Assembly (NCBI RefSeq): GCF_009295515.1 | Contig: NZ_RQVV01000061.1 | Span: forward strand, 1 to 64,000 | Origin: Erwinia endophytica | GTDB taxonomy: Bacteria > Pseudomonadota > Gammaproteobacteria > Enterobacterales > Enterobacteriaceae | DNA: 64,000 nucleotides | Direction of reading: 5' to 3' | Position numbers and translations under genes: made by a program | The notes under the pieces: generated by a model | Told to the model about the DNA's origin: nothing | Seen by the model: only the letters and a program-made list of their open reading frames with translations | Databases searched by the model: none | In this document: positions 54,239-63,892 of the stretch, one piece after another | How the letters are laid out: each line of letters starts with the position of its first letter | Numbering within the stretch: the stretch's first letter is position 1

Positions 54239-55798
54239 ATGAATATGTCAAGAAACGATCCCCCGCTATATATTCGGGTGCATGAAAACGATAACGTCGC
54301 TATTGTGGTTAATAGTAATGGTCTGACCGCAGGTACTGAATTCCCCTGTGGTCTGGTATTAAAAGAACATATTCCACAAGGCCATAAAGTCGCATTAAGC
54401 GATATTGCCAAAGGTGGTAATATTGTTCGTTACGGTGAGATTATTGGCTATGCGGTACGTGATATTTCACGTGGCTGTTGGATAGATGAATCGCTGGTGG
54501 TCCTGCCAGAAGCGCCGGCGCTGGCCAGCCTACCGCTCGCCACAAATCCCCCTCCGGCTATGCCGCCACTTGAAGGCTACACCTTTGAAGGTTATCGCAA
54601 TGCGGATGGCAGTGTGGGAACGCGTAATCTGCTCGGTATCACCACCAGCGTACACTGCGTGGCGGGCGTGGTGGATTACGTGGTGCAAATTATTGAACGT
54701 CAGCTGTTGCCCCGTTATCCAAATGTCGATGGCGTGGTGGCGCTGAACCATTTATATGGCTGTGGCGTGGCGATCAATGCCCCGGCCGCAGTGGTGCCAA
54801 TCCGTACCATCCATAACCTGGCGCTGAACGCCAACTTTGGTGGTGAAATAATGATCGTCAGTCTCGGCTGCGAGAAGTTGCAACCGGAGCGCCTGCTGGA
54901 AGGTACGCCGGATGTACAAACAATCTCGCTGGGAGATGAGGATGTGGTACGCTTGCAGGATGAAAAACACCTCGGCTTTGAGTCAATGGTGAATGATATT
55001 TTGCAGGTCGCCGAACGTCATTTGCAGCGCCTCAATCAGCGCAAGCGTGAAACGGTTCCTGCCTCTGAATTGATCGTCGGCATGCAATGTGGCGGCAGTG
55101 ATGCTTTTTCCGGCGTGACGGCGAATCCCGCCGTGGGTTTCGCCTCCGATTTGCTGGTACGGTGCGGAGCAACAGTGATGTTTTCCGAAGTGACCGAGGT
55201 GCGTGATGCAGTACATCTACTGACACCGAGAGTCGTCAGCAAAGAGGTGGGACAGCGACTGTTGGAAGAGATGGCATGGTATGACAACTATCTCAATATG
55301 GGCCAGACTGATCGCAGCGCCAACCCTTCTCCCGGTAATAAAAAAGGTGGCCTGGCGAATGTGGTCGAAAAAGCACTGGGGTCTATTGCTAAATCAGGCC
55401 GCAGCGCCATTGTTGAAGTGCTTTCAGCTGGTCAGCGTCCGACCAAACGAGGATTAATTTATGCCGCCACGCCAGCCAGTGACTTTGTCTGTGGTACTCA
55501 GCAGATGGCTTCCGGCATTACCTTGCAGGTTTTCACCACCGGACGAGGAACGCCTTACGGGCTGGCAGTCATACCGGTTATCAAAATGGCGACACGCAAC
55601 GCACTGGCTGACAGATGGCATGATTTGATGGATATCAATGCAGGGACTATCGCCACCGGTGAGGAAACTATCGAACAGGTGGGTTGGCGACTATTTGAAC
55701 TGATTCTGGATATTGCCAGCGGCCGAAAGAAAACCTGGTCCGACCGCTGGGGCATTCACAATGCCTTGTCGGTGTTTAACCCCGCACCGGTAACTTGA
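54239..55798 (+). CDS. garD: galactarate dehydratase GarD
   Basis: About 519 residues from the ATG at 54239, with AGGA 11 bases upstream, close to the 523 of E. coli. The frame is open to 54140, but that start would lie next to the likely promoter. An N-terminal SAF-like domain ([20 protein letters not shown]) is followed by [33 protein letters not shown] and [20 protein letters not shown] of the UxaA/GarD dehydratase family. It dehydrates galactarate to the same intermediate that GudD makes. Confidence 0.95.
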   Translation: MNMSRNDPPLYIRVHENDNVAIVVNSNGLTAGTEFPCGLVLKEHIPQGHKVALSDIAKGGNIVRYGEIIGYAVRDISRGCWIDESLVVLPEAPALASLPLATNPPPAMPPLEGYTFEGYRNADGSVGTRNLLGITTSVHCVAGVVDYVVQIIERQLLPRYPNVDGVVALNHLYGCGVAINAPAAVVPIRTIHNLALNANFGGEIMIVSLGCEKLQPERLLEGTPDVQTISLGDEDVVRLQDEKHLGFESMVNDILQVAERHLQRLNQRKRETVPASELIVGMQCGGSDAFSGVTANPAVGFASDLLVRCGATVMFSEVTEVRDAVHLLTPRVVSKEVGQRLLEEMAWYDNYLNMGQTDRSANPSPGNKKGGLANVVEKALGSIAKSGRSAIVEVLSAGQRPTKRGLIYAATPASDFVCGTQQMASGITLQVFTTGRGTPYGLAVIPVIKMATRNALADRWHDLMDINAGTIATGEETIEQVGWRLFELILDIASGRKKTWSDRWGIHNALSVFNPAPVT

Positions 55799-55844
55799 CA
55801 GGAACGAGCCACAGGCTCTCAACTATCAGGACGGAAGAAAACGT

Positions 55845-56294
55845 TTAGCTAATCTGTTTAGCCCACTGTTCAACCCACGGAGAAGTCATCTCTTCGGGTT
55901 CGGGATTTTCCGTCGCATCGACCAACAATACGTCACCGATGCGCTGTGCAGATTGTTCCTGCAACAGCGCATCAAACTGCTTGCCGCCACCGCAAAAAAC
56001 ATCGTAGCTGCTGTCACCCAGCGCAATGACGCCATAGCGCAATGTTGGTTGATAACCAAGATTATCTTTGATCGCATGAAACAACGGTGCAATGCTGTCA
56101 GGCAGGTCGCCCTGGCCGGTAGTGGAAGTAATAACCAGCGCGACATCATTGCTATAACGCAACCAGTCTTCCAGTGAAGGATCTTCAAAAATCGTGACCT
56201 GGTGCCCCTGTTCAACCAGCAGCGGTTCTGCTTCTTCTGCAACCAACAGTGCGTTACCGTATACCGTGCCAACGAAAATACCTACCTGAGCCAT
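55845..56294 (-). CDS. yqcA: flavodoxin YqcA
   Basis: This 149-residue short-chain flavodoxin has [20 protein letters not shown] (phosphate loop), [17 protein letters not shown] and [18 protein letters not shown]. It carries FMN and shuttles electrons; its partner is not established, and in relatives it is linked to truC and yqcC. Here only a truC remnant separates it from yqcC. Confidence 0.95.
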   Translation of the reverse strand: MAQVGIFVGTVYGNALLVAEEAEPLLVEQGHQVTIFEDPSLEDWLRYSNDVALVITSTTGQGDLPDSIAPLFHAIKDNLGYQPTLRYGVIALGDSSYDVFCGGGKQFDALLQEQSAQRIGDVLLVDATENPEPEEMTSPWVEQWAKQIS

Positions 56295-56341
56295 GCTTTT
56301 CTCCTTTCCAGGCGCTTATTCTGATGCACTATCCTGAGGGG

Positions 56342-56446
56342 TTAACGGGGCAAACTCAACCCCAAAAAAGAAGGAAGCCAATCCTGCCAGCCGACAGGTT
56401 TGTTCACCGCCACCAGCCATTCATCCTGATATATAATTTCCAACAT
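56342..56446 (-). pseudogene. truC: truC remnant: 34-codon in-frame deletion
   Basis: On the minus strand an ATG at 56446 overlaps the yqcC stop (TGATG) and begins MLEIIYQDEWLVAVNKPVGW, the exact kind of N-terminus of tRNA pseudouridine(65) synthase TruC. After residue 20 it continues QDWLPSFLGLSLPR and stops at 56342. The roughly 210 residues that should follow, including the catalytic RLD motif, are absent. The last part could be the original C-terminal end, because TruC has a second Gly-Trp pair near its end (FGW) where an in-frame deletion could have joined the ends. The gene cannot encode an active enzyme. Start context and coupling to yqcC are preserved. Confidence 0.85.
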
Positions 56447-56778
56447 CACGGGGTAGGCTCAAAAAGCTGATCAAGTTGATTCAGGGAATACAACAGGGTC
56501 GCACGACCGGGAATATCACTTTCTAGCGCCATTTCAAAATAAGGCGCGATGGCAAGGCGGGTTGGCAAATCAACACCAGAATTCAGTATAGCCCGCATTC
56601 TCGGCAGGAAGACCCACTGCAGCCATTGCACCGGTAGCATGGTATCGAGACAAAAAGGTTGCTGGCTTGAAAAAGCATCAGTATCAGGGGCACCAGATTC
56701 CCATAACCCCGCGTCATGAATGACCCGTTCAATGCCCTCTAAACGTTCCCGAATCTGCTGTTCTCGCTGCATCAGCAC
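56446..56778 (-). CDS. yqcC: YqcC family protein (DUF446)
   Basis: This 110-residue helical protein has REQQIRERLEGIERVIHDAG, QQPFCLDTMLPVQWLQWVFL and PRMRAILNSGVDLPTRLAIA, followed by PYFEMALE. It is a small protein of unknown function, always near truC/yqcA in relatives. It is first of the yqcC-(truC)-yqcA unit; the csrB terminator lies 69 bases upstream. Confidence 0.93.
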   Translation of the reverse strand: MLMQREQQIRERLEGIERVIHDAGLWESGAPDTDAFSSQQPFCLDTMLPVQWLQWVFLPRMRAILNSGVDLPTRLAIAPYFEMALESDIPGRATLLYSLNQLDQLFEPTP

Positions 56779-56850
56779 TCTCCTGTCTGTCGAGTTTTAA
56801 AAAGTGTGCCAGCATAGCATTCTCAAGGGAAACGATAAAAAATATGAACG

Positions 56851-57179
56851 AAAAAAAGGAGCACTGTAGAAACAGTGCTCCTGGTTCGTTTGCAGCCATC
56901 CAGCTACATTAGTGCTCCCTGCTCGTCCTTGATAACTATTTCCTTTCAGTTTTCCCTTCAATTCACCATCTATGGTGATAATCCTTAGCATCCTGGCTCG
57001 CTGCCTATACTGACAGCTCCCATTCTCCATCCTGGAGGTGTCCCTTAACTCGTCCTGAGTTGTTCCCTCTATTCTTCGTCCTGAAGACTTTCCTTGAAAC
57101 ATCTTCCAGATGTGTCCTGACTCAATCCTTAAGCCACAGCATCCTTTCCGACATGGCTTATTTTGCCCGAATGTCATAA
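56851..57179 (-). ncRNA. csrB: CsrB-type regulatory RNA (CsrA antagonist)
   Basis: The location between yqcC and syd is that of csrB in E. coli. The minus strand carries about 21 GGA triplets by my count, many in small hairpin loops: CTCC-AGGAT-GGAG (57025-57037), ACTC-AGGAC-GAGT (57048-57060), CTTC-AGGAC-GAAG (57074-57086) and ACATCT-GGA-AGATGT (57099-57113). It ends in an intrinsic terminator, GGAGCACTGT / ACAGTGCTCC plus seven T at 56851-56857, almost identical to that of E. coli csrB. The 5' end is inferred from a -10/-35 pair (CATATT, TTGATC) and may be off by a few bases. It binds many CsrA dimers and releases their target mRNAs. Confidence 0.93.
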
Positions 57180-57310
57180 GCTAACAATATGGCTTACAGC
57201 TATTTTTTGATCAAAACGTTTTTTTTACAAAACCAACATTAATCAACTTTATGATTTAAAATACTTTTGCAGTATACCCACAAGAATAATCTGTATATAT
57301 AAAAGCGATC

Positions 57311-57340
57311 TCTCACAAGATATGTGAGACATATCTCACA
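57311..57340. promoter_or_regulatory. UvrY/GacA-type upstream activating palindromes of csrB
   Basis: TGTGAGA (57323-57329), CATA, TCTCACA (57334-57340) form an 18-base palindrome of the UvrY-site type, centred about 150 bases upstream of the csrB start as in E. coli. A further TCTCACA (57311-57317) makes a second inverted pair with the same central TGTGAGA. The element overlaps the stop codon of syd (57336-57338). Confidence 0.75.
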
Positions 57341-57911
57341 CAACTAAAGGCCCTTTTCCGCAATTCTTAGCTGGAAGCGTTAATGATGAGATAAATGTCA
57401 TCAGATTGTCCGCCAGTACGGTCCGTTTTGGCGAACCTGGCTGCTCCAGAATCACCTCCCCGCTCAGGTTACATATTGAGATGACCTCCAGTTCTGAAGC
57501 GGTCGTAGCAATAAATAGTGTCGGTGAGTGCTTCAGACGACGTTTCATCACCAGATGACCAATCAGGTTTTCTTGTAAACGAACGAAATCGTCCTCGCTC
57601 CAGGTTTGCAGCAGAGTACAAGGATACCCCGCCACGTTGACCGCCATATCTCCAGCAAACTGCGAGGTATACCAGGCCACAACAGACGGCTGGATTTGGA
57701 AGTCCAGAGCACGCCCTACCGCATCCAGATTTTGCGCCAGGGTAAACGGTTGCGGCAGCCAGAACACTTCATCGTCTCCCGTTCTCTGGATGCAAGGCGA
57801 AGGAACACCATATAATTCACGGCTGGCGGGGGCATGACCGCACTCCTGCTGCCAGCTTTCACACCAGATCCGGGTAAATTCAGTCAGGGAACGCCCCATC
57901 TCTTCAATCAT
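57336..57911 (-). CDS. syd: SecY-interacting protein Syd
   Basis: This 191-residue protein begins at the ATG at 57911, which aligns with the E. coli start. Family blocks: RELYGVPSPCIQRTGDDEVF, FYTTQFAGDM-like WYTSQFAGDM, LLQTWSEDDFVRLQENLIGH and LEVISICNLSGEVILEQPGS. It binds SecY at the inner membrane and acts in quality control of the translocon. The C-terminus carries an extra PAKNCGKGPLVV that I do not recall in relatives; its codons and stop run into the csrB activator site. Confidence 0.95.
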   Translation of the reverse strand: MIEEMGRSLTEFTRIWCESWQQECGHAPASRELYGVPSPCIQRTGDDEVFWLPQPFTLAQNLDAVGRALDFQIQPSVVAWYTSQFAGDMAVNVAGYPCTLLQTWSEDDFVRLQENLIGHLVMKRRLKHSPTLFIATTASELEVISICNLSGEVILEQPGSPKRTVLADNLMTFISSLTLPAKNCGKGPLVV

Positions 57912-58054
57912 TCTTTTTTCACTCTCTGCCGCCTGGGTTACACTAAGGCTATGCCTATATTAAGGAACGACGTGGGTCGTCCCTTGTCGTCCGGCGATGT
58001 CTCCGGACGGTTTAACAGTTACCCCCCTGCAGATGCAAGCCAGAAGGTACAACT

Positions 58055-58900
58055 ATGTCATTAAAGGATCCTCGTCAGGCACTCAACGGCCTGACTTTGG
58101 GAAAGCCAACAGAATACCACGATACCTACCAGCCCTCGTTGTTGCAGGCCGTACCTCGCAGTATGAACCGTGAACCTCTGGGAATTTATCCGCAGAATGT
58201 CCCCTTTCACGGGGAGGATATCTGGACATTGTATGAGTTGTCCTGGCTGAATGCCAAAGGCCTGCCACAAGTGGCTGTGGGTGAAGTGACACTCAACGCC
58301 AATAGCCTCAACCTGATCGAATCCAAGAGTTTCAAACTCTATCTTAACAGTCTCAATCAGACCCGCTTTGCTGACTGGGCCGAGGTACGTGCCACACTGA
58401 AACGGGATCTCAGTGCCTGTGCTCAGGGAGACGTAGGTGTCTCATTATTCCGGCTACAGGAACTGGAAGGCCAGCCCATTGGTCATTTTAGCGGGTACTG
58501 TATTGATGAGCAGGATATAAACATTAATAATTATCAATTCAGCGCCGACTATCTGCAGCAAGCGACCCAGCCTGACATAGTAGAAGAACAACTGGTCAGC
58601 CATCTGCTGAAATCAAACTGTCTGATAACCAACCAACCTGATTGGGGTTCGGTGCAGATCAGCTATCGGGGCCCACGTATCCAACGTGAAGCGCTGTTAC
58701 GGTACCTGGTATCATTCCGTCATCATAATGAGTTCCACGAGCAATGCGTTGAACGCATTTTCAATGATATCCTGCGTTTCTGCCAACCTTCAAGGCTGAG
58801 TGTTTATGCCCGCTACACTCGTCGCGGTGGACTGGATATCAACCCATGGCGCAGTAACGGCGAGTTCAAACCGGGGCTCTCCCGCCTGGTTCGCCAGTAA
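58055..58900 (+). CDS. queF: NADPH-dependent 7-cyano-7-deazaguanine reductase QueF
   Basis: This 281-residue protein of the long (YqcD-type) form has the thioimide-forming cysteine C189 in [14 protein letters not shown] and the NADPH-side [17 protein letters not shown] (about residues 89-105). It reduces preQ0 to preQ1 for queuosine in tRNA. Two tandem hairpins (57967-57980 and 57989-58008) lie in the leader between syd and queF. It is divergent from syd. Confidence 0.97.
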   Translation: MSLKDPRQALNGLTLGKPTEYHDTYQPSLLQAVPRSMNREPLGIYPQNVPFHGEDIWTLYELSWLNAKGLPQVAVGEVTLNANSLNLIESKSFKLYLNSLNQTRFADWAEVRATLKRDLSACAQGDVGVSLFRLQELEGQPIGHFSGYCIDEQDININNYQFSADYLQQATQPDIVEEQLVSHLLKSNCLITNQPDWGSVQISYRGPRIQREALLRYLVSFRHHNEFHEQCVERIFNDILRFCQPSRLSVYARYTRRGGLDINPWRSNGEFKPGLSRLVRQ

Positions 58901-59098
58901 TGAGCTTCGTTGTTTTGCGTACCATTACGCATAAGCACACTGCGTGCTATTTTAAATCCTCATGGACAAGACTACTCTGACTATGGGGGGAACGATTTTC
59001 CCACCCAGGGATATTACCTTTCCGCGACTCTCCGACGCAGTGCCAGCATGGCTCCCGTTGAGGGCGCTCACCACCCGGATGGGTGTAAAGGAGTTAAT

Positions 59099-60463
59099 TT
59101 GATTACACAAATCAGCCCATTAGGCTCAATGGATTTGCTGTCCCAACTGGAAGTCGACATGCTGAAGCGGACAGCCAGCAGCGACCTTTACCAACTTTTC
59201 CGCAACTGCTCGCTTGCCGTGTTGAACTCTGGTAGCCAGACCGACAGCAGCCACGAGTTGTTGTCCCGCTTTGAAGATTTCGATATTAATGTGCTGCGTC
59301 GTGAACGCGGCGTAAAACTGGAACTGATTAATCCCCCTGCTGAAGCCTTCGTCGACGGCCATATTATTCGTTCACTGCAAGCCAACCTGTTTGCCGTCCT
59401 GCGCGACATTCTGTTCGTGAACGGGCAAATCGACAGTGCGGCTCGCGTGCAGCATCTGAATATCGCAGACTCGGTGCATATCACTAACCTGGTGTTTTCT
59501 ATCTTACGTAACGCCCGGGCGCTGCACATTGGTGAAGAACCCAATATTGTGGTGTGTTGGGGCGGTCATTCAATCAATGCCATCGAATATCAATATTGTC
59601 GCAACGTGGGTTCCCAGTTGGGCCTGCGCGAGCTGAATATTTGTACCGGTTGTGGCCCAGGGGTGATGGAAGCGCCAATGAAAGGTGCCGCAGTGGGTCA
59701 TGCACAGCAGCGTTATAAAGAAAGTCGCTTTATTGGTCTGACTGAGCCGTCCATTATTGCCGCTGAGCCGCCAAATCCATTGGTCAATGAGCTGATAATC
59801 ATGCCGGACATTGAGAAACGTCTTGAGGCATTTGTGCGTATCGCCCACGGTATCATTATCTTCCCAGGCGGGGTGGGGACAGCAGAAGAGCTGCTATATC
59901 TGTTGGGTATTATGATGAACCCACACAATCAGGAGCAGGTGTTACCGTTGATCCTGACCGGGCCAAAAGAGAGTGCCGACTATTTCCGCGTGATGGACGA
60001 ATTCATTGTCAGCACCCTGGGGGAAGCGGCCCGTCGGTACTACACTATCATCATTGATGATGCACCGGCAGTGGCCCAATTAATGAAAAAAGCGATGCCG
60101 AAAGTGAAAGAGCACCGTCGTGAAACTGGCGATGCCTACAGTTTTAACTGGTCTATCCGCATCTCCCCTGACCTGCAGGTACCGTTTGTGCCGACCCATG
60201 AAAATATGGCCAATCTGAATCTCTATCCCGATCAGCCTGCTGAGCAACTTGCAGCGACCCTGCGCCGGGCATTCTCAGGTATTGTGGCCGGTAATGTAAA
60301 AGATGTCGGGGTACAAGCCATCAAAGAAAAAGGTCCATATAAGCTACATGGCGATCCGGAAATAATGCGCCGCATGGACGATTTGTTACAGGGATTCGTT
60401 GCCCAGCACCGCATGAAGCTGCCGGGAACAGCCTATATCCCCTGCTACGAAATCATCAAATAA
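59099..60463 (+). CDS. ppnN: pyrimidine/purine nucleotide 5'-monophosphate nucleosidase PpnN
   Basis: About 454 residues, starting at a TTG at 59099 ([20 protein letters not shown]) that has AAGGAG five bases upstream. The open frame extends to 58910, but the extra 63 residues are not like the family. Lysine-decarboxylase-like Rossmann motifs: [20 protein letters not shown] and [20 protein letters not shown] (PGGxGT). It splits nucleotide monophosphates into base and ribose 5-phosphate and is controlled by ppGpp in E. coli. sdaC-sdaB, which follow it in E. coli, are missing. Confidence 0.93.
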   Translation: MITQISPLGSMDLLSQLEVDMLKRTASSDLYQLFRNCSLAVLNSGSQTDSSHELLSRFEDFDINVLRRERGVKLELINPPAEAFVDGHIIRSLQANLFAVLRDILFVNGQIDSAARVQHLNIADSVHITNLVFSILRNARALHIGEEPNIVVCWGGHSINAIEYQYCRNVGSQLGLRELNICTGCGPGVMEAPMKGAAVGHAQQRYKESRFIGLTEPSIIAAEPPNPLVNELIIMPDIEKRLEAFVRIAHGIIIFPGGVGTAEELLYLLGIMMNPHNQEQVLPLILTGPKESADYFRVMDEFIVSTLGEAARRYYTIIIDDAPAVAQLMKKAMPKVKEHRRETGDAYSFNWSIRISPDLQVPFVPTHENMANLNLYPDQPAEQLAATLRRAFSGIVAGNVKDVGVQAIKEKGPYKLHGDPEIMRRMDDLLQGFVAQHRMKLPGTAYIPCYEIIK

Positions 60464-60506
60464 TCTTAACCGGAGCGGCGACTGTCGCTCCACTTCGTGT
60501 GTGCTC

Positions 60507-61265
60507 ATGACTCTACATTTATTGATTGTTGATGCCCTCAATCTGATCCGTCGCATCCATGCAGTACAGGGTTCGCCATGCCAGGAAATCTGCATCCATG
60601 CATTGCAACAGCTGATCTTACACAGCCAGCCAACCCATGCAGTGGCGGTATTTGATGATGATGATCGCCTCCGGGGCTGGCGTCACCAGCTATTGTCAGA
60701 CTACAAGGCGGGACGCTCGCCAATGCCGGAGACGCTGAAAGATGAGATGCCACGGCTGCGCCAGGCTTTTGCCGAAGCAGGCGTCGCCTGCTGGCATGCT
60801 ACCGGCGAGGAAGCCGACGACCTGGCCGCCACACTGGCGGTGAAGGTCTCAGCCAGTGGTCACCAGGCAACTATTGTTTCCACCGATAAAGGCTATTGCC
60901 AATTACTGGCCCCCACCATTCTGATCCGCGACTACTTCCAGAAACGCTGGCTGGACGTATCGTTTATCAATAAGACCTTCGGCGTATTGCCAGCACAACT
61001 TCCTGATTACTGGGGGCTGGCCGGCGTCAGCAGCAGCAAGATCCCCGGAGTGGCTGGGATCGGCGCCAAAAGCGCCACTCAGTTGCTGCAAGAGTTTGGT
61101 TCGCTGGAGAATGTGTATCAGAACCTGCCCGCGGTGGCCGATAAATGGCGGAAAAAGCTGGAACAAAACCAACAGATGGCGATGATCTGCCGCCAGGTCG
61201 CCACCCTAAACACCCGTTTAGAACTGGAAGGCAATCTGAAGGATCTGCGGCTACTGAGGCGCTGA
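60507..61265 (+). CDS. xni: flap endonuclease Xni (ExoIX)
   Basis: About 252 residues from the ATG at 60507 ([20 protein letters not shown]); a GTG at 60501 is also in frame. 5'-3' nuclease family: [46 protein letters not shown], and the helix-hairpin-helix [19 protein letters not shown]. It resembles the DNA polymerase I 5'-nuclease domain but keeps fewer metal-site acids, as usual for Xni. Convergent with rlmM. Confidence 0.94.
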   Translation: MTLHLLIVDALNLIRRIHAVQGSPCQEICIHALQQLILHSQPTHAVAVFDDDDRLRGWRHQLLSDYKAGRSPMPETLKDEMPRLRQAFAEAGVACWHATGEEADDLAATLAVKVSASGHQATIVSTDKGYCQLLAPTILIRDYFQKRWLDVSFINKTFGVLPAQLPDYWGLAGVSSSKIPGVAGIGAKSATQLLQEFGSLENVYQNLPAVADKWRKKLEQNQQMAMICRQVATLNTRLELEGNLKDLRLLRR

Positions 61266-61295
61266 AAACGCCCCAAAACGCCTTTTAGGGAGGGA

Positions 61296-62396
61296 CTAGC
61301 GCTCATCGCGGCGACCCGGCGTAGCCCCCCAGATGCGACGAATATGTACGGTCACTTCCTCGCGGTCATGGTATAGCTGACGAGCCTGGATTTGCGCGTT
61401 AATCCCGTTGGCCTTCAGTTTCTCATCCATCATTGCCAGATTCTGCGAAACCTCTTCATAACGCTTTTTCATCGGCAATTTCAGGTTGAAGATAGCCTCC
61501 CGGCACCAGCCGTTAACCAGCCAGTCGGCCATCAGGTTTGCTACCCGCACTGGCTTTTCCACCATATCGCATACCAGCCAGTAGATATTGCTGCGCGTCG
61601 GCCGATACTTAAAACCGTCTTCACGGTGGTGAAAAACCTGTCCGGTATCCATCAGACTCGCCGCCATCGTCCCGTTATCAACGGCATGCACCATCATACT
61701 GCGTTTCACCAACTGCCATGTCCAGCCGCCCGGACACGCCCCCAGATCCACCGCATACATACCACTGGCCAGACGTTCCTCCCACTCATCAGCGGGAATA
61801 AAAACATGAAACGCTTCTTCCAGTTTCAGTGTCGAACGGCTTGGTGCATCGGATGGGAACTTAAGACGAGGGATGCCCATAAAGAACGGCGAATTGTTTT
61901 GCGGCAGAGAATAGCCAACATAGCAATATCCCGGCGCGATGAAAAAGACATGGATCACCGGACGCTTGTTGCTTTCATTATTGAGCAACACCCCCGCGGC
62001 TCGCAGGCTGCTACGCAACGGGACCGTAAATTTCCGGCAAAATTTTAGCAGTTCTTTACTTTCATTGGTGTCCGGCACTTCAACACGCAGCTCACCGCCC
62101 TTCTCCACCACGCCAGTTAGCATTGCGGTTATCGGCGCCACTCGGTCTTCTGGCGGCAGATCACGTAACAGTTCGCCAACCACTATCATCTGGCGGGAAA
62201 AAATCAGTTCGCTGAATGGCAACTCGCTAATCAGCTTCCCGGCCTCTTCAGATTGATAACACTCAAACAACACGTAGCCAGAATCGGCTTTGACCCGCGC
62301 AAAACCGAAAACCTGCCTGGCCGCGGCTTTGGCTGTGATCTCCGCTGCACATTCTTTCTCAAAACCCTGACGACAATAGAGTAAAACTTTATTCAT
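61296..62396 (-). CDS. rlmM: 23S rRNA (cytidine(2498)-2'-O)-methyltransferase RlmM
   Basis: 366 residues from the ATG at 62396 ([20 protein letters not shown]), equal to E. coli; the frame is open to 62522. An N-terminal THUMP-like domain is followed by the FtsJ-type methyltransferase ([39 protein letters not shown], catalytic Lys in [13 protein letters not shown]). It methylates C2498 of 23S rRNA. Its start overlaps the ygdD stop. Confidence 0.97.
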   Translation of the reverse strand: MNKVLLYCRQGFEKECAAEITAKAAARQVFGFARVKADSGYVLFECYQSEEAGKLISELPFSELIFSRQMIVVGELLRDLPPEDRVAPITAMLTGVVEKGGELRVEVPDTNESKELLKFCRKFTVPLRSSLRAAGVLLNNESNKRPVIHVFFIAPGYCYVGYSLPQNNSPFFMGIPRLKFPSDAPSRSTLKLEEAFHVFIPADEWEERLASGMYAVDLGACPGGWTWQLVKRSMMVHAVDNGTMAASLMDTGQVFHHREDGFKYRPTRSNIYWLVCDMVEKPVRVANLMADWLVNGWCREAIFNLKLPMKKRYEEVSQNLAMMDEKLKANGINAQIQARQLYHDREEVTVHIRRIWGATPGRRDER

Positions 62397-62785
62397 TGGC
62401 GTTCTGCCCTTTGTTTCAGACGCATCGCGCCCACCAACATCAAAATCCAGCCCACCAGGAAGCAGGTACCGCCAATCGGCGTAACATAGACCCATAACTT
62501 CAAATGCGACAGTGCCAGACAATAAAGGCTGCCACTGAATAATACCGTTCCCAGCGCCAGGAACGCGCTGCTCCAGTAAAACCAGATATTAGCCCGACGT
62601 AGCATTGCCGATGCCAACCCCAAAATCGTCAGAGTGTGGAACCCCTGATACTCCAGACCCGTTTTCAGCCAGGCCATTTCATTCGTTCCCAGCGATTTAC
62701 TCAACACATGAGCGCCAAAAGCCCCCAATGCTACAAATATAAACCCGCTGATAGCTGAAAAAATCAGCATTGCACGACTCGACAT
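62393..62785 (-). CDS. ygdD: DUF423 inner-membrane protein YgdD
   Basis: This 130-residue protein has four hydrophobic segments and the family signature [16 protein letters not shown] near residue 17, then [14 protein letters not shown] and [10 protein letters not shown]. Function is unknown. It overlaps the rlmM start by four bases and follows gcvA. Confidence 0.94.
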   Translation of the reverse strand: MSSRAMLIFSAISGFIFVALGAFGAHVLSKSLGTNEMAWLKTGLEYQGFHTLTILGLASAMLRRANIWFYWSSAFLALGTVLFSGSLYCLALSHLKLWVYVTPIGGTCFLVGWILMLVGAMRLKQRAERQ

Positions 62786-62842
62786 TCAATCATCCTCAAG
62801 GGTGGCACGCACAGCCGTAGCCACGCATGACAAAATCACAGT

Positions 62843-63760
62843 TCAGTTTACATAGCGGAAGCGAAATTTTTCCTGTTCGCTGGCCGCTTTTGCCAGGATC
62901 CACTGTCGGAAGGCGGCTATTTTACCCAGTTCTGCCTGACTGTCATGGCAAACCAGATAAAAAGCGTTTTTACTGACTAACACATCATTGAACGGACAGA
63001 CCAGTCGTCCGGCTTCAATCTCTGTTTGCGCCATCACATTGTTAGCCAGCGCCACGCCCTGCCCGTGGATCGCGGCCTGCAGCACCATGGCGCTATGGCT
63101 GAAAATCGGACCATGCTGCACATTGATATGCGCCACCCCCAACTGGCGGGTGTAAGACTGCCAGTCACGACGGGACGCATCATGCAACAAGGTATGATGG
63201 GCCAGATCTTCCGGTGTTTTTAAAGGGTTATCGCCAGTCAACAGCAATGGAGAACAAACCGGTAACAGGTATTCGGCATAAAGTTTTTCTACCCTCAAGC
63301 CCGGCCAGTTGCCGCGCCCATAGAAAATGGCCACATCAACATCATCAGCCAGCTTCTCTTCATCACGATCCACAGCCTGAATACGCACATCGATTCCTGG
63401 ATAAGCTGAGTTAAAGCTGGAGAGACGGGGAACCAGCCACTGAATGGCAAAACTGGGCAACAAACTGACGGTCAGCGCCCCTTTGGCACTTCGTGCCTGG
63501 AGCTTGCGGGTAGCGTCGTTCAGCGCGGTAAAAATCTCTTTAATATCGAGGTAATAGCTCTGCCCTTCTTCAGTCAGCAGCAACGAACGATTACGGCGGC
63601 GAAACAGCTTCAAACCAAGAAAATCCTCAAGTGACTTGATTTGATGACTCACCGCCGCCTGCGTAACGAATAACTCTTCCGCAGCCCGGGTAAAACTGAG
63701 ATGACGCGCAGCCGCATCGAAAACACGTAGCGCATTGAGAGGAGGAAGACGTTTAGACAT
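62843..63760 (-). CDS. gcvA: glycine cleavage system transcriptional regulator GcvA
   Basis: About 305 residues from the ATG at 63760 (MSKRLPPLNALRVFDAAARH); an ATG two codons upstream is in frame. LysR helix-turn-helix (LSFTRAAEELFVTQAAVSHQ, then IKSLEDFLGLKLFRRRNRS) is followed by an effector domain. It activates gcvTHP with glycine and drives the divergent small RNA gcvB, present 133 bases away. Confidence 0.95.
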   Translation of the reverse strand: MSKRLPPLNALRVFDAAARHLSFTRAAEELFVTQAAVSHQIKSLEDFLGLKLFRRRNRSLLLTEEGQSYYLDIKEIFTALNDATRKLQARSAKGALTVSLLPSFAIQWLVPRLSSFNSAYPGIDVRIQAVDRDEEKLADDVDVAIFYGRGNWPGLRVEKLYAEYLLPVCSPLLLTGDNPLKTPEDLAHHTLLHDASRRDWQSYTRQLGVAHINVQHGPIFSHSAMVLQAAIHGQGVALANNVMAQTEIEAGRLVCPFNDVLVSKNAFYLVCHDSQAELGKIAAFRQWILAKAASEQEKFRFRYVN

Positions 63761-63892
63761 AGTCACCAGAGACTGAATGATACGATATCAGGCCATAACG
63801 ACCCTGACAGAAATTAGCGCATTAGTTTTTTTTATCTGAACCATTATAATTTGTCCGTTGAGGATGTACCAGCAAATACCTATAGTTCCCTC

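Noticed and set aside
61266-61295. Intrinsic terminator between xni and rlmM
   Set aside because: The AACGCC repeats do not form a stable stem followed by a T-run on either strand.
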